A DNA stretch of 64,000 bases from Roseococcus thiosulfatophilus (GTDB lineage Bacteria; Pseudomonadota; Alphaproteobacteria; Acetobacterales; Acetobacteraceae), in contig NZ_JAFFQY010000011.1 in the NCBI RefSeq assembly GCF_017311575.1, positions 62,001 to 126,000 on the forward strand, read 5' to 3'. The notes beneath the pieces were generated by a model. That model did not search any database. It saw only the letters and a list, made by a program, of their open reading frames with translations, and was not told where the DNA came from. Position numbers and translations under genes: made by a program. This document shows positions 42,022 to 51,961 of this stretch, one piece after another; position 1 is the stretch's first letter, and each line of letters opens with the position of its first letter.

Positions 42022-45000
42022 ATGTCCGATGATCATTTGACCGCTCTGCGTCGCATCCTGCTCGAGGATCTCAGCGCACGTGACGTTACTTCCGCCGCAT
42101 CGCTGCGTGCGCTGGAGGAATTGCTCGGTCGCGCCGCGAAGGCGTCGAACCTCTCGCTGCCCGAGGCGCCCGAGGCCGCGCGCGGCATCGAGGACCTGGT
42201 GCCCACCCCCGCCGTCAGCACCCCGCCCCTCGGAGGGCGCGGCCCCGCCGGCCCCGTGACGCTGCTGCGGCACGAGGCGGGCCCGCGCCTGCTCGACGCC
42301 GCGCGCGCCGATCCCGCCATCCGCAACCTCCAGCCCGCGGAGGTGCTCGGCCCCTTCCGCGACCGGCTGGGGCGCGACGTGGTGATCGACGTGCTGCGGC
42401 CCGTCCGCAAGGTCGCGTTGCGGACCAGCGCCTCGGCCACGCCCTGGCTGCTGTTCACGCGCGCCAGGCTGCCCCGCGCGGGCGAGACCTCCGTGGCGAT
42501 CCGCGCCGGCACGGTCTGGATCGCCGCCAGCGCCCTCGTCGCGGGGGCGCCGGCGAATGGCTATGTCGGGCTGCTCGTCGAGGGCGGCACGCTGGACCTG
42601 CCCTCGGCCCCCACCATCAGCGGGGATGACCTGATCCTCGGCGGGCAGCGGCGCGGCCGGCTGCGCCTGACGCTCCGCCAGCCCGCGGGCCCGACGGGCG
42701 AGGTCACCGCCCCGCCGCCCGCGGAGGTGACGCTCGACTGGACCACGCGCGGGGTCGCGGCGGGGCTGACCGCGACGACGGTGACGGTGGGCGCGGTTGG
42801 CCTGGCCTTCTCCCCGGCCAATGGGCTGCGCCATGACGCCGCGCGGGGCGAGATCGCCTGGACCTGCACGGTGGCGCCCGACCGGCTGGATTCGGCGGCG
42901 CTGACGCTGGGCGGCGCGGAACTCGCCGGCGCCACGCGGCTGGCGAGCCCGGGCTGGGCGGTGCCCATCACCACCACGGCCGATCCGCTCAGCCTGCCGG
43001 AGGCGGCCGGCCTCTTCGCCTGGACCGTCGCCTTCGCCGACGCGGTCACCGCCCGCTGGCCCGGTGGCCCCGCGACGCCGGCACGCCTTGCCGCCGCGCG
43101 GCTCGCCATCGCCCCCGGCTCCTTCCTGCTGCAGGACCAGGCCACGCCCGGCGCGGCGGGCGACCGGCACCGCTTCCAGCTCTGGCAACTGCCCGGCCGG
43201 CCGCACCGCGCCAACGTTTCGGTCACGCTCACGGCGCCCTTCGCCTTCTCGACCGGCTGGACGGCGGAGGGCGGAGAGTTCGTGGCCTTCGAGGGCCTGC
43301 TCTCGGGCCGCCTGGACCGGCCGGTGGACGCGATGGGCGTGCCCGTGCCCTTCGTGGACGAGCCGGTGCGGGTGCAGATCCTCGGCGAGGGTGACAGCCG
43401 GCAGCTTCGCATCGCGGCGACCGATCTCGGCCGGAGCGTCGCGCCGTCCCGGCGGATGCTGGTGCTGGAGAACGCCTACCTGGCCGCCGGCGCGCTGCGC
43501 TTCGTGGGGATGGCCGGCGCGCTTCACGGCGGCACCGAGGTGCGGGATGCGCGCGCGGGCCTGCTGGTGCCGGTGCTCGGCTGGATCCCGACGCTGCCCG
43601 ACCCCTATGTGGACAACCTCGACCCCGACCAGGGCAGCTTCGCCGGGCGGCAGGTGGTGGCGAACCTGCTCGGCCTCTTCGCCTGGGAGGCGGGCGAGGC
43701 CGAGTTCACGCTGAACGGCCAGCTCAGCTCGCCCACCGCCCGCCAGGGCAACCCCTCCAAGGGCGGCACTCGGCCGCTGCGCGCCAGTGACGGGGAGCCA
43801 GCCTATCGCGGCCAGACGGCCCAGGGCGCCCGGATCCCCCAGGGCAAGGGGATCCGCGACGAGCGCGTCAGCGCCGCGCCGGCGCGCGCCCAGCCGGGGC
43901 AGCCCGCCGAGGCCTCCCGCGCGGCCAACGCCATCTTCGAGCGCAACCTGACGGAGATACGGCTCGGGCCCACGGCGCTGCTGCTCGACGTCTCGACCGC
44001 GCGTCACCAGGTCGGCGTGGCGCTCAGCCTGCTCGCGGGCGACACCTATGCCAGCGTGTCCGCGCCGCCCCCCACCGCCGTGCGCTTCCTGGTGCAGGGC
44101 ATGCGGCTCGGCACCCTGCTGTCGGCGCTGCGCGTCTTCGCCCTGCCGCAGATCCAATGGGAGCCGGTCCGCACCCTGGACATAGACCAGGACCCGGTCA
44201 CGCTCGGCCTCTTCCCGACGCCGCTGGCCTCGGCGTCGGATGGCGGGCCCACGGTGATCGCGGCCAATGCCGCCACCCTCGCCCCCGCGATCCCCGATTT
44301 GGCGCTCGACGGCGCGCTCGCGGCCTTCGAGGGCGGGGAGGGCATGACGGTCGTCACCACCCTGCCCTTCGGCCTGCGCGCGCTGGTGCGGCTGCGCCCG
44401 CGCGCCACCGGCGGCCGCGCGGCCGATACCGCGAGCTATGTGCGCCCCAGCTTCGACGGCGCGCTGCCGCTCTCGGGCGGGTTGCAGCTCGCGCTCGAGG
44501 CGCAGGGCGGCCGGGGGGTGGCGGGCGCCGAGAGCCCCTCCTTCGACGGCCTCGCGGTGCAGACCCTGAACGGCGTGGATCTGCTCACTGGCGCGCCGCT
44601 CGACATCAGCGTGCTGGGCGCGACGGTGGGCAGCGCGGGCTCGGTCGAGACGCTGTTCAACCAGGAATTCGCCCTGGCCCGCCCGCGCGTGCCGGTGACG
44701 CGCTACGACATCTCGGGCTACGGCGCCTCCACCTTCAGCGACTGGGCGAACCCCAAGGGCAGCTACGCCGAGACGACGCGCGCGCAGTTCCAGGTGATGG
44801 TCGGGCGCACCGCGCTGGAGGTGGTGAAGGTCGCGAGCGTGCTCTACCCCTGGGGCATCCGGCTGACGCGCTCCGTCACCATCGAGCGGCGGGGCGGCGG
44901 CGGCGTGCTGCGGCGCGACAGCGGCTGGCAGGCGCAGACGCCGGGCCTGTTCGACTTCACCACCGACACCCGGCCGACGCAGCCCTTCGAGATCCATCCC

Positions 45001-46743
45001 GGCCTGATCCGCGGCATCCACGCGGTCGAGCGGGTGCGCCCGCTGGCGAACGCGGCCATCCCGCTGCCGGGCGGCGGGGCGGTGCTGCCCATGGCCTTCG
45101 ACGCCGAGGTGGCGCTGGAGGGGTTGCAGGGGCCGGGGCGCACGCGCGCCATGGGCCTCGTGGGCTACCTGCATCTGGCACCGCTCGGCCAGCCCATCAC
45201 TCCCGCGGCGCTGGCCGAGCTGATCCGCCACCAGGGCGCCATCGGCGGGCCGGTGGACGCGCTGGTGGATGTCGGCGGCTCGGGCTTCGTGCTGCGGGCG
45301 CTGCGGATCGAGGTGGGGCTGTCGGAGACGGCGGGCAACCTCCGCTTCGTCGGCGCGGTGCGCGGCGCGCCACGCTTCGGCCCTTCGGGCGCCTGGTCCG
45401 TCGTGCGCCTGCCCGGCCCCGCCGGCGGCCCGCCGGGCGATGCGAGCGCCGTGGAGGACGGGCTGCCCGTGCTGCGCGAGGGCAGCGCCCAGCCCGGCGA
45501 CAGTCAGGTGATCAACGCGCCGCTGACCGGCCCCTACCGCTTCGCCGACCCGGCGGACCTCTTCGCCGGGGCCACCCCCGCGACCGATTACGGCCTGCTG
45601 CAGGGCGACACGACGCACCGCTTCCTGTTCCGCCGGCCCATCCTGCCGGCCGGCACGCGGCGGCTGGAATCCGCGCTGCCGCCCGCCTTCGTGGACTTCT
45701 TCGCCGCCACCTCGTCCAAGGGCCTCTTCCCGCCCATCGCCAACGCGATCCAGCTGACCGACCGGGCCTACCGGCTGGAGGTGCAGCCCGGCACCGGCTT
45801 CCTGGGCTTGCAGCCGGCCGTGGACCTCACCGCGCCGCGCCCCGACCTGGTGATGTCCGAGACGGTGGCGGATGCCTTCCGCATCGCCTATGGCGGGGCG
45901 CGGCTGCGCTTCAGCCTGGGCCCCACCGACTGGTCGCTGGAGTTCGACCGGCTGGAGCTCTGGACCGACACGGCGGATGTGCCGCAGCTCAGCGGGACGC
46001 GGGTGAAGCTGCAGGGCGGAACGGGGCGCCGGGCGCAGCTCGACCGTATCCAGACGCTGATGAGCCCGGTGCTGGAAGGGCTGTTCAACGCGCTGCCGAT
46101 GATGGGCAACCGCGGGACGCACGGCCCGGTGGACCTCGGCGCGACCAACCTCAAGGTCGGCGGCAAGTTCACGGCCGGGCTCGACACCATCATCGAGGCG
46201 CCGCCCTACGTCGCCATCCGGCTCTACGCGCTGCTCGAGTTCGCGGAGGAGATCAAGTCCGGCAGCCCCGCCGCCGTCTCGCTCGGCGCCAAGACGGGCT
46301 ACGAGGCGCGCTTCAGCATCCCGATCGAGCCCTATCCGGTCGCGGTGATCTTCGGCTGGCAGATCACGCTGGGCGGCAAGGTCTACCTGAAGGGGCCGGA
46401 TGCCGGGAAGACGAAAGGGCTGATCGAGGCGCGCATCTACATCGGCCTCGCCTTCGGCAAGGACCTCGGGCCCTTCAAGGCGACGGTCGCGACCGGTGCC
46501 GGGCTGATCATCATCCGCGGCAGCGAGATGGGGATCGGCGGCTTCATCTTCCTCGAGATCAACGCGAAGCTCGATCCGGTGGTGAAGCTGAAGATCACCG
46601 GCGAATTCGCCTGCCTGCAGATCGAGAAGCCCGACGGGAAGTATCACCGCTGGAGCGGCTCGGTGGGCATCAACGTGTCCTTCTTCATGGTCATCTCGAT
46701 CAAGATGTCCGCCGACGTCAGCGACGAGAAGAAGGTGGATTGA
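42022..46743 (+). CDS. Giant protein of unknown function (1573 residues)
   Basis: No family was recognised. ATG 42022 has GGAG about 8 bases upstream. There is no signal peptide or obvious membrane span at the N-terminus, which begins with charged helices (MSDDHLTALRRILLEDL). The long middle is rich in beta-strand-like, Gly/Ala/Pro-containing text with few cysteines. A Gln/Gly/Arg-rich low-complexity stretch lies near 580-635 (SSPTARQGNPSKGG onward). The last 200 residues, from about 1375 (TNLKVGGKFTAG), alternate hydrophobic and polar residues and end in a Lys/Asp-rich tail, suggesting a beta-barrel or stacked-sheet domain. A 16-base gap leads to the second giant gene, so the two products probably act together. 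Confidence 0.85.
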   Translation: MSDDHLTALRRILLEDLSARDVTSAASLRALEELLGRAAKASNLSLPEAPEAARGIEDLVPTPAVSTPPLGGRGPAGPVTLLRHEAGPRLLDAARADPAIRNLQPAEVLGPFRDRLGRDVVIDVLRPVRKVALRTSASATPWLLFTRARLPRAGETSVAIRAGTVWIAASALVAGAPANGYVGLLVEGGTLDLPSAPTISGDDLILGGQRRGRLRLTLRQPAGPTGEVTAPPPAEVTLDWTTRGVAAGLTATTVTVGAVGLAFSPANGLRHDAARGEIAWTCTVAPDRLDSAALTLGGAELAGATRLASPGWAVPITTTADPLSLPEAAGLFAWTVAFADAVTARWPGGPATPARLAAARLAIAPGSFLLQDQATPGAAGDRHRFQLWQLPGRPHRANVSVTLTAPFAFSTGWTAEGGEFVAFEGLLSGRLDRPVDAMGVPVPFVDEPVRVQILGEGDSRQLRIAATDLGRSVAPSRRMLVLENAYLAAGALRFVGMAGALHGGTEVRDARAGLLVPVLGWIPTLPDPYVDNLDPDQGSFAGRQVVANLLGLFAWEAGEAEFTLNGQLSSPTARQGNPSKGGTRPLRASDGEPAYRGQTAQGARIPQGKGIRDERVSAAPARAQPGQPAEASRAANAIFERNLTEIRLGPTALLLDVSTARHQVGVALSLLAGDTYASVSAPPPTAVRFLVQGMRLGTLLSALRVFALPQIQWEPVRTLDIDQDPVTLGLFPTPLASASDGGPTVIAANAATLAPAIPDLALDGALAAFEGGEGMTVVTTLPFGLRALVRLRPRATGGRAADTASYVRPSFDGALPLSGGLQLALEAQGGRGVAGAESPSFDGLAVQTLNGVDLLTGAPLDISVLGATVGSAGSVETLFNQEFALARPRVPVTRYDISGYGASTFSDWANPKGSYAETTRAQFQVMVGRTALEVVKVASVLYPWGIRLTRSVTIERRGGGGVLRRDSGWQAQTPGLFDFTTDTRPTQPFEIHPGLIRGIHAVERVRPLANAAIPLPGGGAVLPMAFDAEVALEGLQGPGRTRAMGLVGYLHLAPLGQPITPAALAELIRHQGAIGGPVDALVDVGGSGFVLRALRIEVGLSETAGNLRFVGAVRGAPRFGPSGAWSVVRLPGPAGGPPGDASAVEDGLPVLREGSAQPGDSQVINAPLTGPYRFADPADLFAGATPATDYGLLQGDTTHRFLFRRPILPAGTRRLESALPPAFVDFFAATSSKGLFPPIANAIQLTDRAYRLEVQPGTGFLGLQPAVDLTAPRPDLVMSETVADAFRIAYGGARLRFSLGPTDWSLEFDRLELWTDTADVPQLSGTRVKLQGGTGRRAQLDRIQTLMSPVLEGLFNALPMMGNRGTHGPVDLGATNLKVGGKFTAGLDTIIEAPPYVAIRLYALLEFAEEIKSGSPAAVSLGAKTGYEARFSIPIEPYPVAVIFGWQITLGGKVYLKGPDAGKTKGLIEARIYIGLAFGKDLGPFKATVATGAGLIIIRGSEMGIGGFIFLEINAKLDPVVKLKITGEFACLQIEKPDGKYHRWSGSVGINVSFFMVISIKMSADVSDEKKVD

Positions 46744-46759
46744 GAATGGGGATCCAGCG

Positions 46760-49700
46760 ATGAGCACCGCACCCGCGCGCCTGACCCTCGCCGCCTATCT
46801 GGACCGCTGGGACCCCGATGCCGGGCGGCTCTCGGTCAACATCCTGGTGGTGCCGGTCGGCGACCCCTTCGCACCGCTCTCGCAGGGCTGGCCGGGCGTG
46901 CCGGCGAGCCCGCCCTTCGCGGGCGCGACGCTGGACGTCGTGGCGCATCTCGGCACCGACCCCACGCGCCCCCCCACCGATGCCGATGTGCCGGCCGGGC
47001 CCGCCACCTTCACCCTCGCCCCGCCGGCCGAGCAGGACGCCATCCTGCGCCACATGGCGGCCACCTATGACGTGACGGCGGGCCAGGATGCGCCGGTGCG
47101 CAGCGGCCGGGCCAACCTCAAGAAATACCTGCCCACCTCCTACCGCGAGGCCTTCGGCTTCACCGCGCCGGCCACCGCGCTCGCCGTCACGGATGACAGC
47201 TATCACTGCGCCCGCCGCTGCCCGCCCGAGGCGACGCCGCCCGGCACGCCGTGGGAGACCAGGATCAGCTGGGGCGACGTCTTCGCCATGCTGCTGCGCC
47301 AGCCCCGCGTCGCGCGCGCGGCGGGGCTGATCCATACCGTGACGCTCGATGTCGGCACGACGCTGGCGGCGGGCGGCTGGCTGTTCTTCCGCCTGGCGCC
47401 GGGCGGCACCTTCCAGGCGCAGGCCGCGGCCTCCGCGGGCTTCGCGCGCAGCTTCGCCACGCGCATCCCGCCACTGGCCGGGCGCCGGCCGGTCTTCACC
47501 GCCGTGCTGTTCCCCGTGGCCGCCAACGCGGCCGCCGCCGCCGCCTTCGGGCCGCTGGACCAGGCCTATCCTGAGGCGGTGGCCTATGACGACGGCTTCG
47601 CGCGCATCGTCCATGCCAGCCAGGCGCGCACCGCCGACCATGGCGAGGATGACGCGAACGACGATTTCCCGCTGCCATTGCGCGACGAGGGCGTGCGCCT
47701 CGGCTGGGACGACGAGAGTGTGGTGGAACGGCTGGACCGCGGCCTCTCCACCGAGACGCCGGAGGGCGCCCCGCTGCCCGATGCGCCGACCGGCGCGGCC
47801 GGCTTCCGGGTGGATGTGCGGCCGCAGGGCGGCGGGGCCTGGACCTCGCTGAACCTGATTGACAGCGCCGGGCTCATGGTCGGCGCGGCGATGATCCCGC
47901 CCTTCCGCAGCGAGCTGCTGGTGGAGGTGCATCCGAGCCAGCTCGGCACGCAGTTCTGGGTGCCGCCCTGGTACACGCGCTGGCGCGGCGGCTCGCTCGT
48001 GGCCGAGAGCCGCGACGAACGCGACATCACCGACCCCGAGCGCGTCTCGGAGCCGCCCTATGAGCCGGCGCAGCCCGGGCCCCTGCCGCTGCGCTATGGC
48101 GAGAGCTACGAATTCCGCGTCCGCATGGCCGACATCACCGGCGGCGGCCCGGGCCCGGACGAGGCGCCCTTCCACGAGGGCGAGGCGCCGGTGGCCGCCC
48201 TGCCCTTCCGCCGCTTCGTCCCCCTCGGCGCGCTCGGCGTCGCGGCGCGCGGCGCGACGCCGGCGGCGGGCTTCGCGCTGACCCGCCCGCGCATCGGCTG
48301 GCCCCAGGCGGGTTTCGCCGGCGCGGTGGACGCGGCGGCGCGGCTGGCCGCGCAGGCGCGGGCGAACCGCGCGGGCGGCGTGGTCGTGCCGCTCGGCCTG
48401 CCCGACCCGGACGCGCTCTTCGTCGAGATCCGCGTGCTGGTGCTGCACCCGCGCTTCGACCCGCTCGGCGACGAGGCGGGCTATGTGGAGCTCTACCGCA
48501 CCACGCGCGCCTTCCCCGCGCTGGACGCCGGGGGCGAGGAGACGGGGCCGCTCGACATCGGGTTCGACTGGGTGGATTGCGCGCGGCTGTCGGACGTGGC
48601 CTGGCCCGACCCCGCGGCGCCCGCCGGCAGCGTGACGGGCCCGCTGCCATTGCCGACCGCGCGCGCGGTGCGGGTGGAGGCGCGGGCCATGGGCCAGGCC
48701 GATGCCACCTATTTCGGCGACGCGCGCGCGGCCCTCGGCGACGTCGCCCTGCTGACGCCGCAGCCGCTGCGGCGCAACGCGACGGCCGAGGCCGCGCCCT
48801 TCTTCCGCCCCGTGCAGCCCGCGGCCGCCCTGGCCACGGTGCTGCTCCGGCCCGACCCCGTCTCGGAGAACGGCTCGGAGGCGCCGGTCGTGCAGGCGCG
48901 CCCCGCCGCCGTGCTGGCGACGCGGCTCGCGGGCGCGGTGGGGCTCGTCGAGGACGAGGCGGTTCTGCTGGATGCGCCGGGACGGCGGACGCTGTTCGCC
49001 TGCCACGGCCTGAAGCACGCGCTGGCGCCCGATCTTTCCAGCCTGCAGCTCACCTCCCTCGCGGAGCTGCCGGGGCGCTGGATCGGCGTGCTGCGGCTGG
49101 ACATCGAGCGGGACTGGAGCTGGCTCGGCTACCAGGACGGCACCTTCGTGGTGACGCGCACCATCTCGCTGGTCGGCACCGGCGAGGTGCGGCAGCGGCA
49201 GCTCGGCGTCATCGGCATCCAGAACACGGTCGGTCTTCAGGCCGTGCGAGGGGCCGTGCAGCGCGACCGCTTCCACCTCTGCATCCTGGACGCCTTCGAG
49301 CCGATGCTGGGCGCGGACGGCCTGCCCTATGAGCTGGACGTCCGCTACGAGGTCCGCGCGCGGCTGCGGACCGGGCCCGAGCAGGTCTTCACGGTGGAGA
49401 CGCGCCTGCCGGTCACGACGCCCCCCGACCAGGTGCCGCGCGTGGTCGCGACCGGCCATGCCTTCAGCGACTACCGGGTGATCGGCGACTACGAGGAAAC
49501 GGCGGCGCGCGAGCGCGTGCTGTGGATCGAGATGGCCGAGCCCCTGCGCGACCCGCGCGACGCCTATTTCGCGCGGCTGCTGCACGGCACGACCGACCCG
49601 ATGCTGATGCCGGCGGCGGAGCCCCTGGCGGACCCGCCCGCCTATGACAAGCCGCCGCTCGACCCGGAGCTGGTCCGGGTGATCCGCCCCGGCCAGGTGC

Positions 49701-50395
49701 GCGACCAGGCGGGGCTCTCGATCGCGCAGCGGCTGATCCCCTGCGCCACGCCGCCGGGCGTCGCGCCGCGCCACTTCCTGCTGCGCATCCCGCCCTCGCT
49801 CACGCCCCACGCGCCGGAGCTGTTCGGCTTCTTCACCTACGAGCTGACGGTGGGGCATGACGAGCCGCTCTGGGTCACGGCGCAGGGCCGCTTCGGGCCG
49901 GGGCTGGTGCTGGAAGGCGTGCAGCACCCGCCGCCGCCGCTCGCGCTCGACATCCGCCGCGACAAGCCGGGGCGGCGCATCGAGCTGTCCTCGGGCTTCG
50001 CGCGCGCGGTGCGGGACGGGCGGGACCTTGGCCCGCGCGAGCCGGCGACCGAGCTCTGGCTCGTGGCCTATGCGCGGCTGCGCCAGGCGGATGGCACGGC
50101 CTGGCGGAACGTGAAGCTCGCGCAGCGCCGGGCGGCGCCGCAGCGCAGCCGGCGCGCGCGGGCCTCCAACCTCGCGGGCGGGGTGGTCGGCACCGCGGCG
50201 TGGACGCAGGACGAGTTGCGCCAGCGCCTGGCCATCTTCGGGCTGCCCGAGAACACGCCGCTCACCTTCCTGGCGGTCGAGCTGCTGCCGGAGCCGAATG
50301 GCCGCTTCGACAACCCGCTGCAGGGCGACCTGGGCCAGGTGCGCATCCTGCGCACCTCGCGCCTGGTCACCGCGGGCGATGCCTGCTGCGCCTGA
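46760..50395 (+). CDS. Giant protein of unknown function (1211 residues)
   Basis: No family was recognised. It starts at ATG 46760, 16 bases after the 1573-residue gene, with a weak ATGGGGA ribosome site. There is no signal peptide. The N-terminus reads LAAYLDRWDPDAGRLSVNIL then VVPVGDPFAPL, followed by proline- and acid-rich beta-type text with conserved-looking aromatic clusters (FWVPPWYTRWRGGS). The C-terminus is LGQVRILRTSRLV ending in DACCA. The high density of W, P and short strands suggests a multi-domain structural or adhesin-like scaffold. Together with the upstream gene it forms a two-gene unit of 8.4 kb. A phage-tail or contractile-injection part was considered but no sheath, tube or baseplate gene is near. 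Confidence 0.85.
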   Translation: MSTAPARLTLAAYLDRWDPDAGRLSVNILVVPVGDPFAPLSQGWPGVPASPPFAGATLDVVAHLGTDPTRPPTDADVPAGPATFTLAPPAEQDAILRHMAATYDVTAGQDAPVRSGRANLKKYLPTSYREAFGFTAPATALAVTDDSYHCARRCPPEATPPGTPWETRISWGDVFAMLLRQPRVARAAGLIHTVTLDVGTTLAAGGWLFFRLAPGGTFQAQAAASAGFARSFATRIPPLAGRRPVFTAVLFPVAANAAAAAAFGPLDQAYPEAVAYDDGFARIVHASQARTADHGEDDANDDFPLPLRDEGVRLGWDDESVVERLDRGLSTETPEGAPLPDAPTGAAGFRVDVRPQGGGAWTSLNLIDSAGLMVGAAMIPPFRSELLVEVHPSQLGTQFWVPPWYTRWRGGSLVAESRDERDITDPERVSEPPYEPAQPGPLPLRYGESYEFRVRMADITGGGPGPDEAPFHEGEAPVAALPFRRFVPLGALGVAARGATPAAGFALTRPRIGWPQAGFAGAVDAAARLAAQARANRAGGVVVPLGLPDPDALFVEIRVLVLHPRFDPLGDEAGYVELYRTTRAFPALDAGGEETGPLDIGFDWVDCARLSDVAWPDPAAPAGSVTGPLPLPTARAVRVEARAMGQADATYFGDARAALGDVALLTPQPLRRNATAEAAPFFRPVQPAAALATVLLRPDPVSENGSEAPVVQARPAAVLATRLAGAVGLVEDEAVLLDAPGRRTLFACHGLKHALAPDLSSLQLTSLAELPGRWIGVLRLDIERDWSWLGYQDGTFVVTRTISLVGTGEVRQRQLGVIGIQNTVGLQAVRGAVQRDRFHLCILDAFEPMLGADGLPYELDVRYEVRARLRTGPEQVFTVETRLPVTTPPDQVPRVVATGHAFSDYRVIGDYEETAARERVLWIEMAEPLRDPRDAYFARLLHGTTDPMLMPAAEPLADPPAYDKPPLDPELVRVIRPGQVRDQAGLSIAQRLIPCATPPGVAPRHFLLRIPPSLTPHAPELFGFFTYELTVGHDEPLWVTAQGRFGPGLVLEGVQHPPPPLALDIRRDKPGRRIELSSGFARAVRDGRDLGPREPATELWLVAYARLRQADGTAWRNVKLAQRRAAPQRSRRARASNLAGGVVGTAAWTQDELRQRLAIFGLPENTPLTFLAVELLPEPNGRFDNPLQGDLGQVRILRTSRLVTAGDACCA

Positions 50396-50416
50396 GGTGG
50401 CGGCGGTGCGGCAGGG

Positions 50417-50626
50417 TCAGGGCTTGGCCGGGGCCTCGGCCTCCTCCGCCGCCGGGGTGGCCGGCGGCCCGCCGAGCTTGGCGCAGGCCATCATCCAATG
50501 CGCCTCCGCGCGCCCGTCCGGGCAGCCTTCCTCGATCCAGAGGAAATAGGCGACTTCGCGGAGCCGGCCTTCGTCCAGGCCGTTGGCGTCGGCGTCACCG
50601 GGCTTGGCGTCCATCGTATCGGACAT
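50417..50626 (-). CDS. Small DUF2934 family protein
   Basis: A 69-residue acidic protein. ATG 50626 has an excellent ribosome site (GGGAGGAC) on the minus strand. The core REVAYFLWIEEGCPDGRAEAHW (read as REVAYFLWIEEG and GRAEAHW) is the DUF2934 signature, followed by an Ala/Glu/Pro tail. The family is common in Rhodospirillales and Rhizobiales, often beside stress or carbohydrate genes; role unknown. It is convergent with the giant gene pair. Confidence 0.82.
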   Translation of the reverse strand: MSDTMDAKPGDADANGLDEGRLREVAYFLWIEEGCPDGRAEAHWMMACAKLGGPPATPAAEEAEAPAKP

Positions 50627-50869
50627 CTTGTCCTCCCTTCTTCCTGGGCGATGACGGAGGCTTCGCATTTCCCGTCATGCACCGCCTTGATGCGCGTCAA
50701 CCCTCCATGCCCGCCCCGCGCCGGGAGGTTCCCCCACCGCATCCTCACGCAACCCGGGGGCGCCATCCGCGATTAATCCCGCTGACGCCGCCCATCGCCG
50801 CGAGATGGGCCACCACGCCGAACAGAAGGGCGCGCACCGCAGCCGGGGCGGCCCCGGAAGGACAGCGCG

Positions 50870-51874
50870 ATGCCGAAGCCACGCACGGTCGTAGTCACGG
50901 GCGGATCCGCGGGGGTTGGGCGCGCCACGGCGCGCGCCTTCGCGCGCCTGGGCTGGAATGTCGCGCTCATCGCGCGCGGGCGGGAACGGCTGGAGGCCGC
51001 GTGCGCCGAGATGACCGAGGCGGGAGCGGCCGGCGTGCTGGCCATCTCCGCCGATGTCGCCGATGCGGACGCGGTGTTCGCCGCCGCCAGGCAGGTCCTG
51101 GACGGCTTTGGCGGCATGGATGTCTGGGTCAACAACGCCATGGCCACGGTGCTGGGCGCGGTGTCGCAGATCAGCCCCGCGGAGGTGCGGCGCGTCACCG
51201 AGGTGACCTATCTGGGCGGGGTGCATGGCACCATGGCCGCGCTGCGGCACATGCAGCCGCGCGACGCCGGCACCATCGTCCAGATCGGCTCCACCCTCGC
51301 CTATCGCGCCATTCCCCTGCAATCGGCCTATTGCGGGGCGAAGTTCGCGCTGCGGGGCTTCACCGATTCCCTGCGGAGCGAACTCATTTACGCGGGCAGC
51401 GCCGTGCGGCTGACCATGGTGCACCTGCCGGCCGTGAACACGCCGCAGTTCGACTGGGCGCGCAACCACATGCCGCACCGGCCGCGGCCGGTGGCCCCGG
51501 TCTTCACGCCCGAGGCCGTGGCCGAGCACATCCGCGACGCCGCCTTACAGGCCCCGCGCGAAATCTGGGTCGGCGGGCCCACCGTGCAGGGCATCCTGGG
51601 GCAGTTCGTCGGACCTGGCATGCTGGACCGCTACATGGCCCACACCGCGCATGACGGGCAGATGAGCGAGGAGCCGAAGCCCATGGCGCCCGACAACCTC
51701 TTCGAGCCGGCGCCGGGGAACCAGGCGGCCGATGGCAGGTTCGCGGGCGAGGCCCAGCACCATGTGCGTGCCTTCAACCCCACCGCGCTGCGCGTGGCGG
51801 GGGCGGTGCTGGGCGCGGGTGCCGTGGGCGGGGCCTCCCTGCTCGGCCGGCGGCTGTTGCGCGGCCGTCGCTGA
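50870..51874 (+). CDS. Short-chain dehydrogenase/reductase with C-terminal extension
   Basis: A 334-residue SDR. GGAAGGA precedes ATG 50870. The cofactor motif is VTGGSAGVGRA, NNA is in VWVNNAMA, and YCGAK gives an intact YxxxK. The core fold ends near 250; the rest (EPKPMAPDNLFEPAPG, then a hydrophobic AVLGAGAVGGAS stretch and RRLLRGRR end) may be a membrane-contacting tail. This architecture is common in stress-linked SDRs found with glucoamylase and gnd genes. Substrate unknown. Confidence 0.85.
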   Translation: MPKPRTVVVTGGSAGVGRATARAFARLGWNVALIARGRERLEAACAEMTEAGAAGVLAISADVADADAVFAAARQVLDGFGGMDVWVNNAMATVLGAVSQISPAEVRRVTEVTYLGGVHGTMAALRHMQPRDAGTIVQIGSTLAYRAIPLQSAYCGAKFALRGFTDSLRSELIYAGSAVRLTMVHLPAVNTPQFDWARNHMPHRPRPVAPVFTPEAVAEHIRDAALQAPREIWVGGPTVQGILGQFVGPGMLDRYMAHTAHDGQMSEEPKPMAPDNLFEPAPGNQAADGRFAGEAQHHVRAFNPTALRVAGAVLGAGAVGGASLLGRRLLRGRR

Positions 51875-51961
51875 GGCTTTCGGGCCACGCCGGATGACAC
51901 CGGCGCAACCCCCCGGCAATCCCCGCATTCATCCTGGCAAGAACGGCAGGAGGGAAGGACC

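Noticed and set aside
41719-46767. Stop-free reading frame of 1682 codons on the minus strand opposite the first giant gene
   Set aside because: High GC with strong third-position bias makes long antisense frames. The text is His/Arg/Gly-rich shadow-like, has no family match or ribosome site, while the plus frame has a start, spacing and partner gene.
46718-49927. Stop-free reading frame of 1069 codons opposite the second giant gene
   Set aside because: Same reason: low-complexity Arg/His/Gly antisense shadow without initiation signals.
42022-50395. The giant pair as part of a phage tail or contractile injection system
   Set aside because: No sheath, tube, baseplate, spike or AAA remodelling gene is adjacent and no motif was recognised; kept as unknown.
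51885-51961. Small GCCGG/CCGGC stem after the SDR as a terminator
   Set aside because: The stem is only 5 bp and there is no T run.
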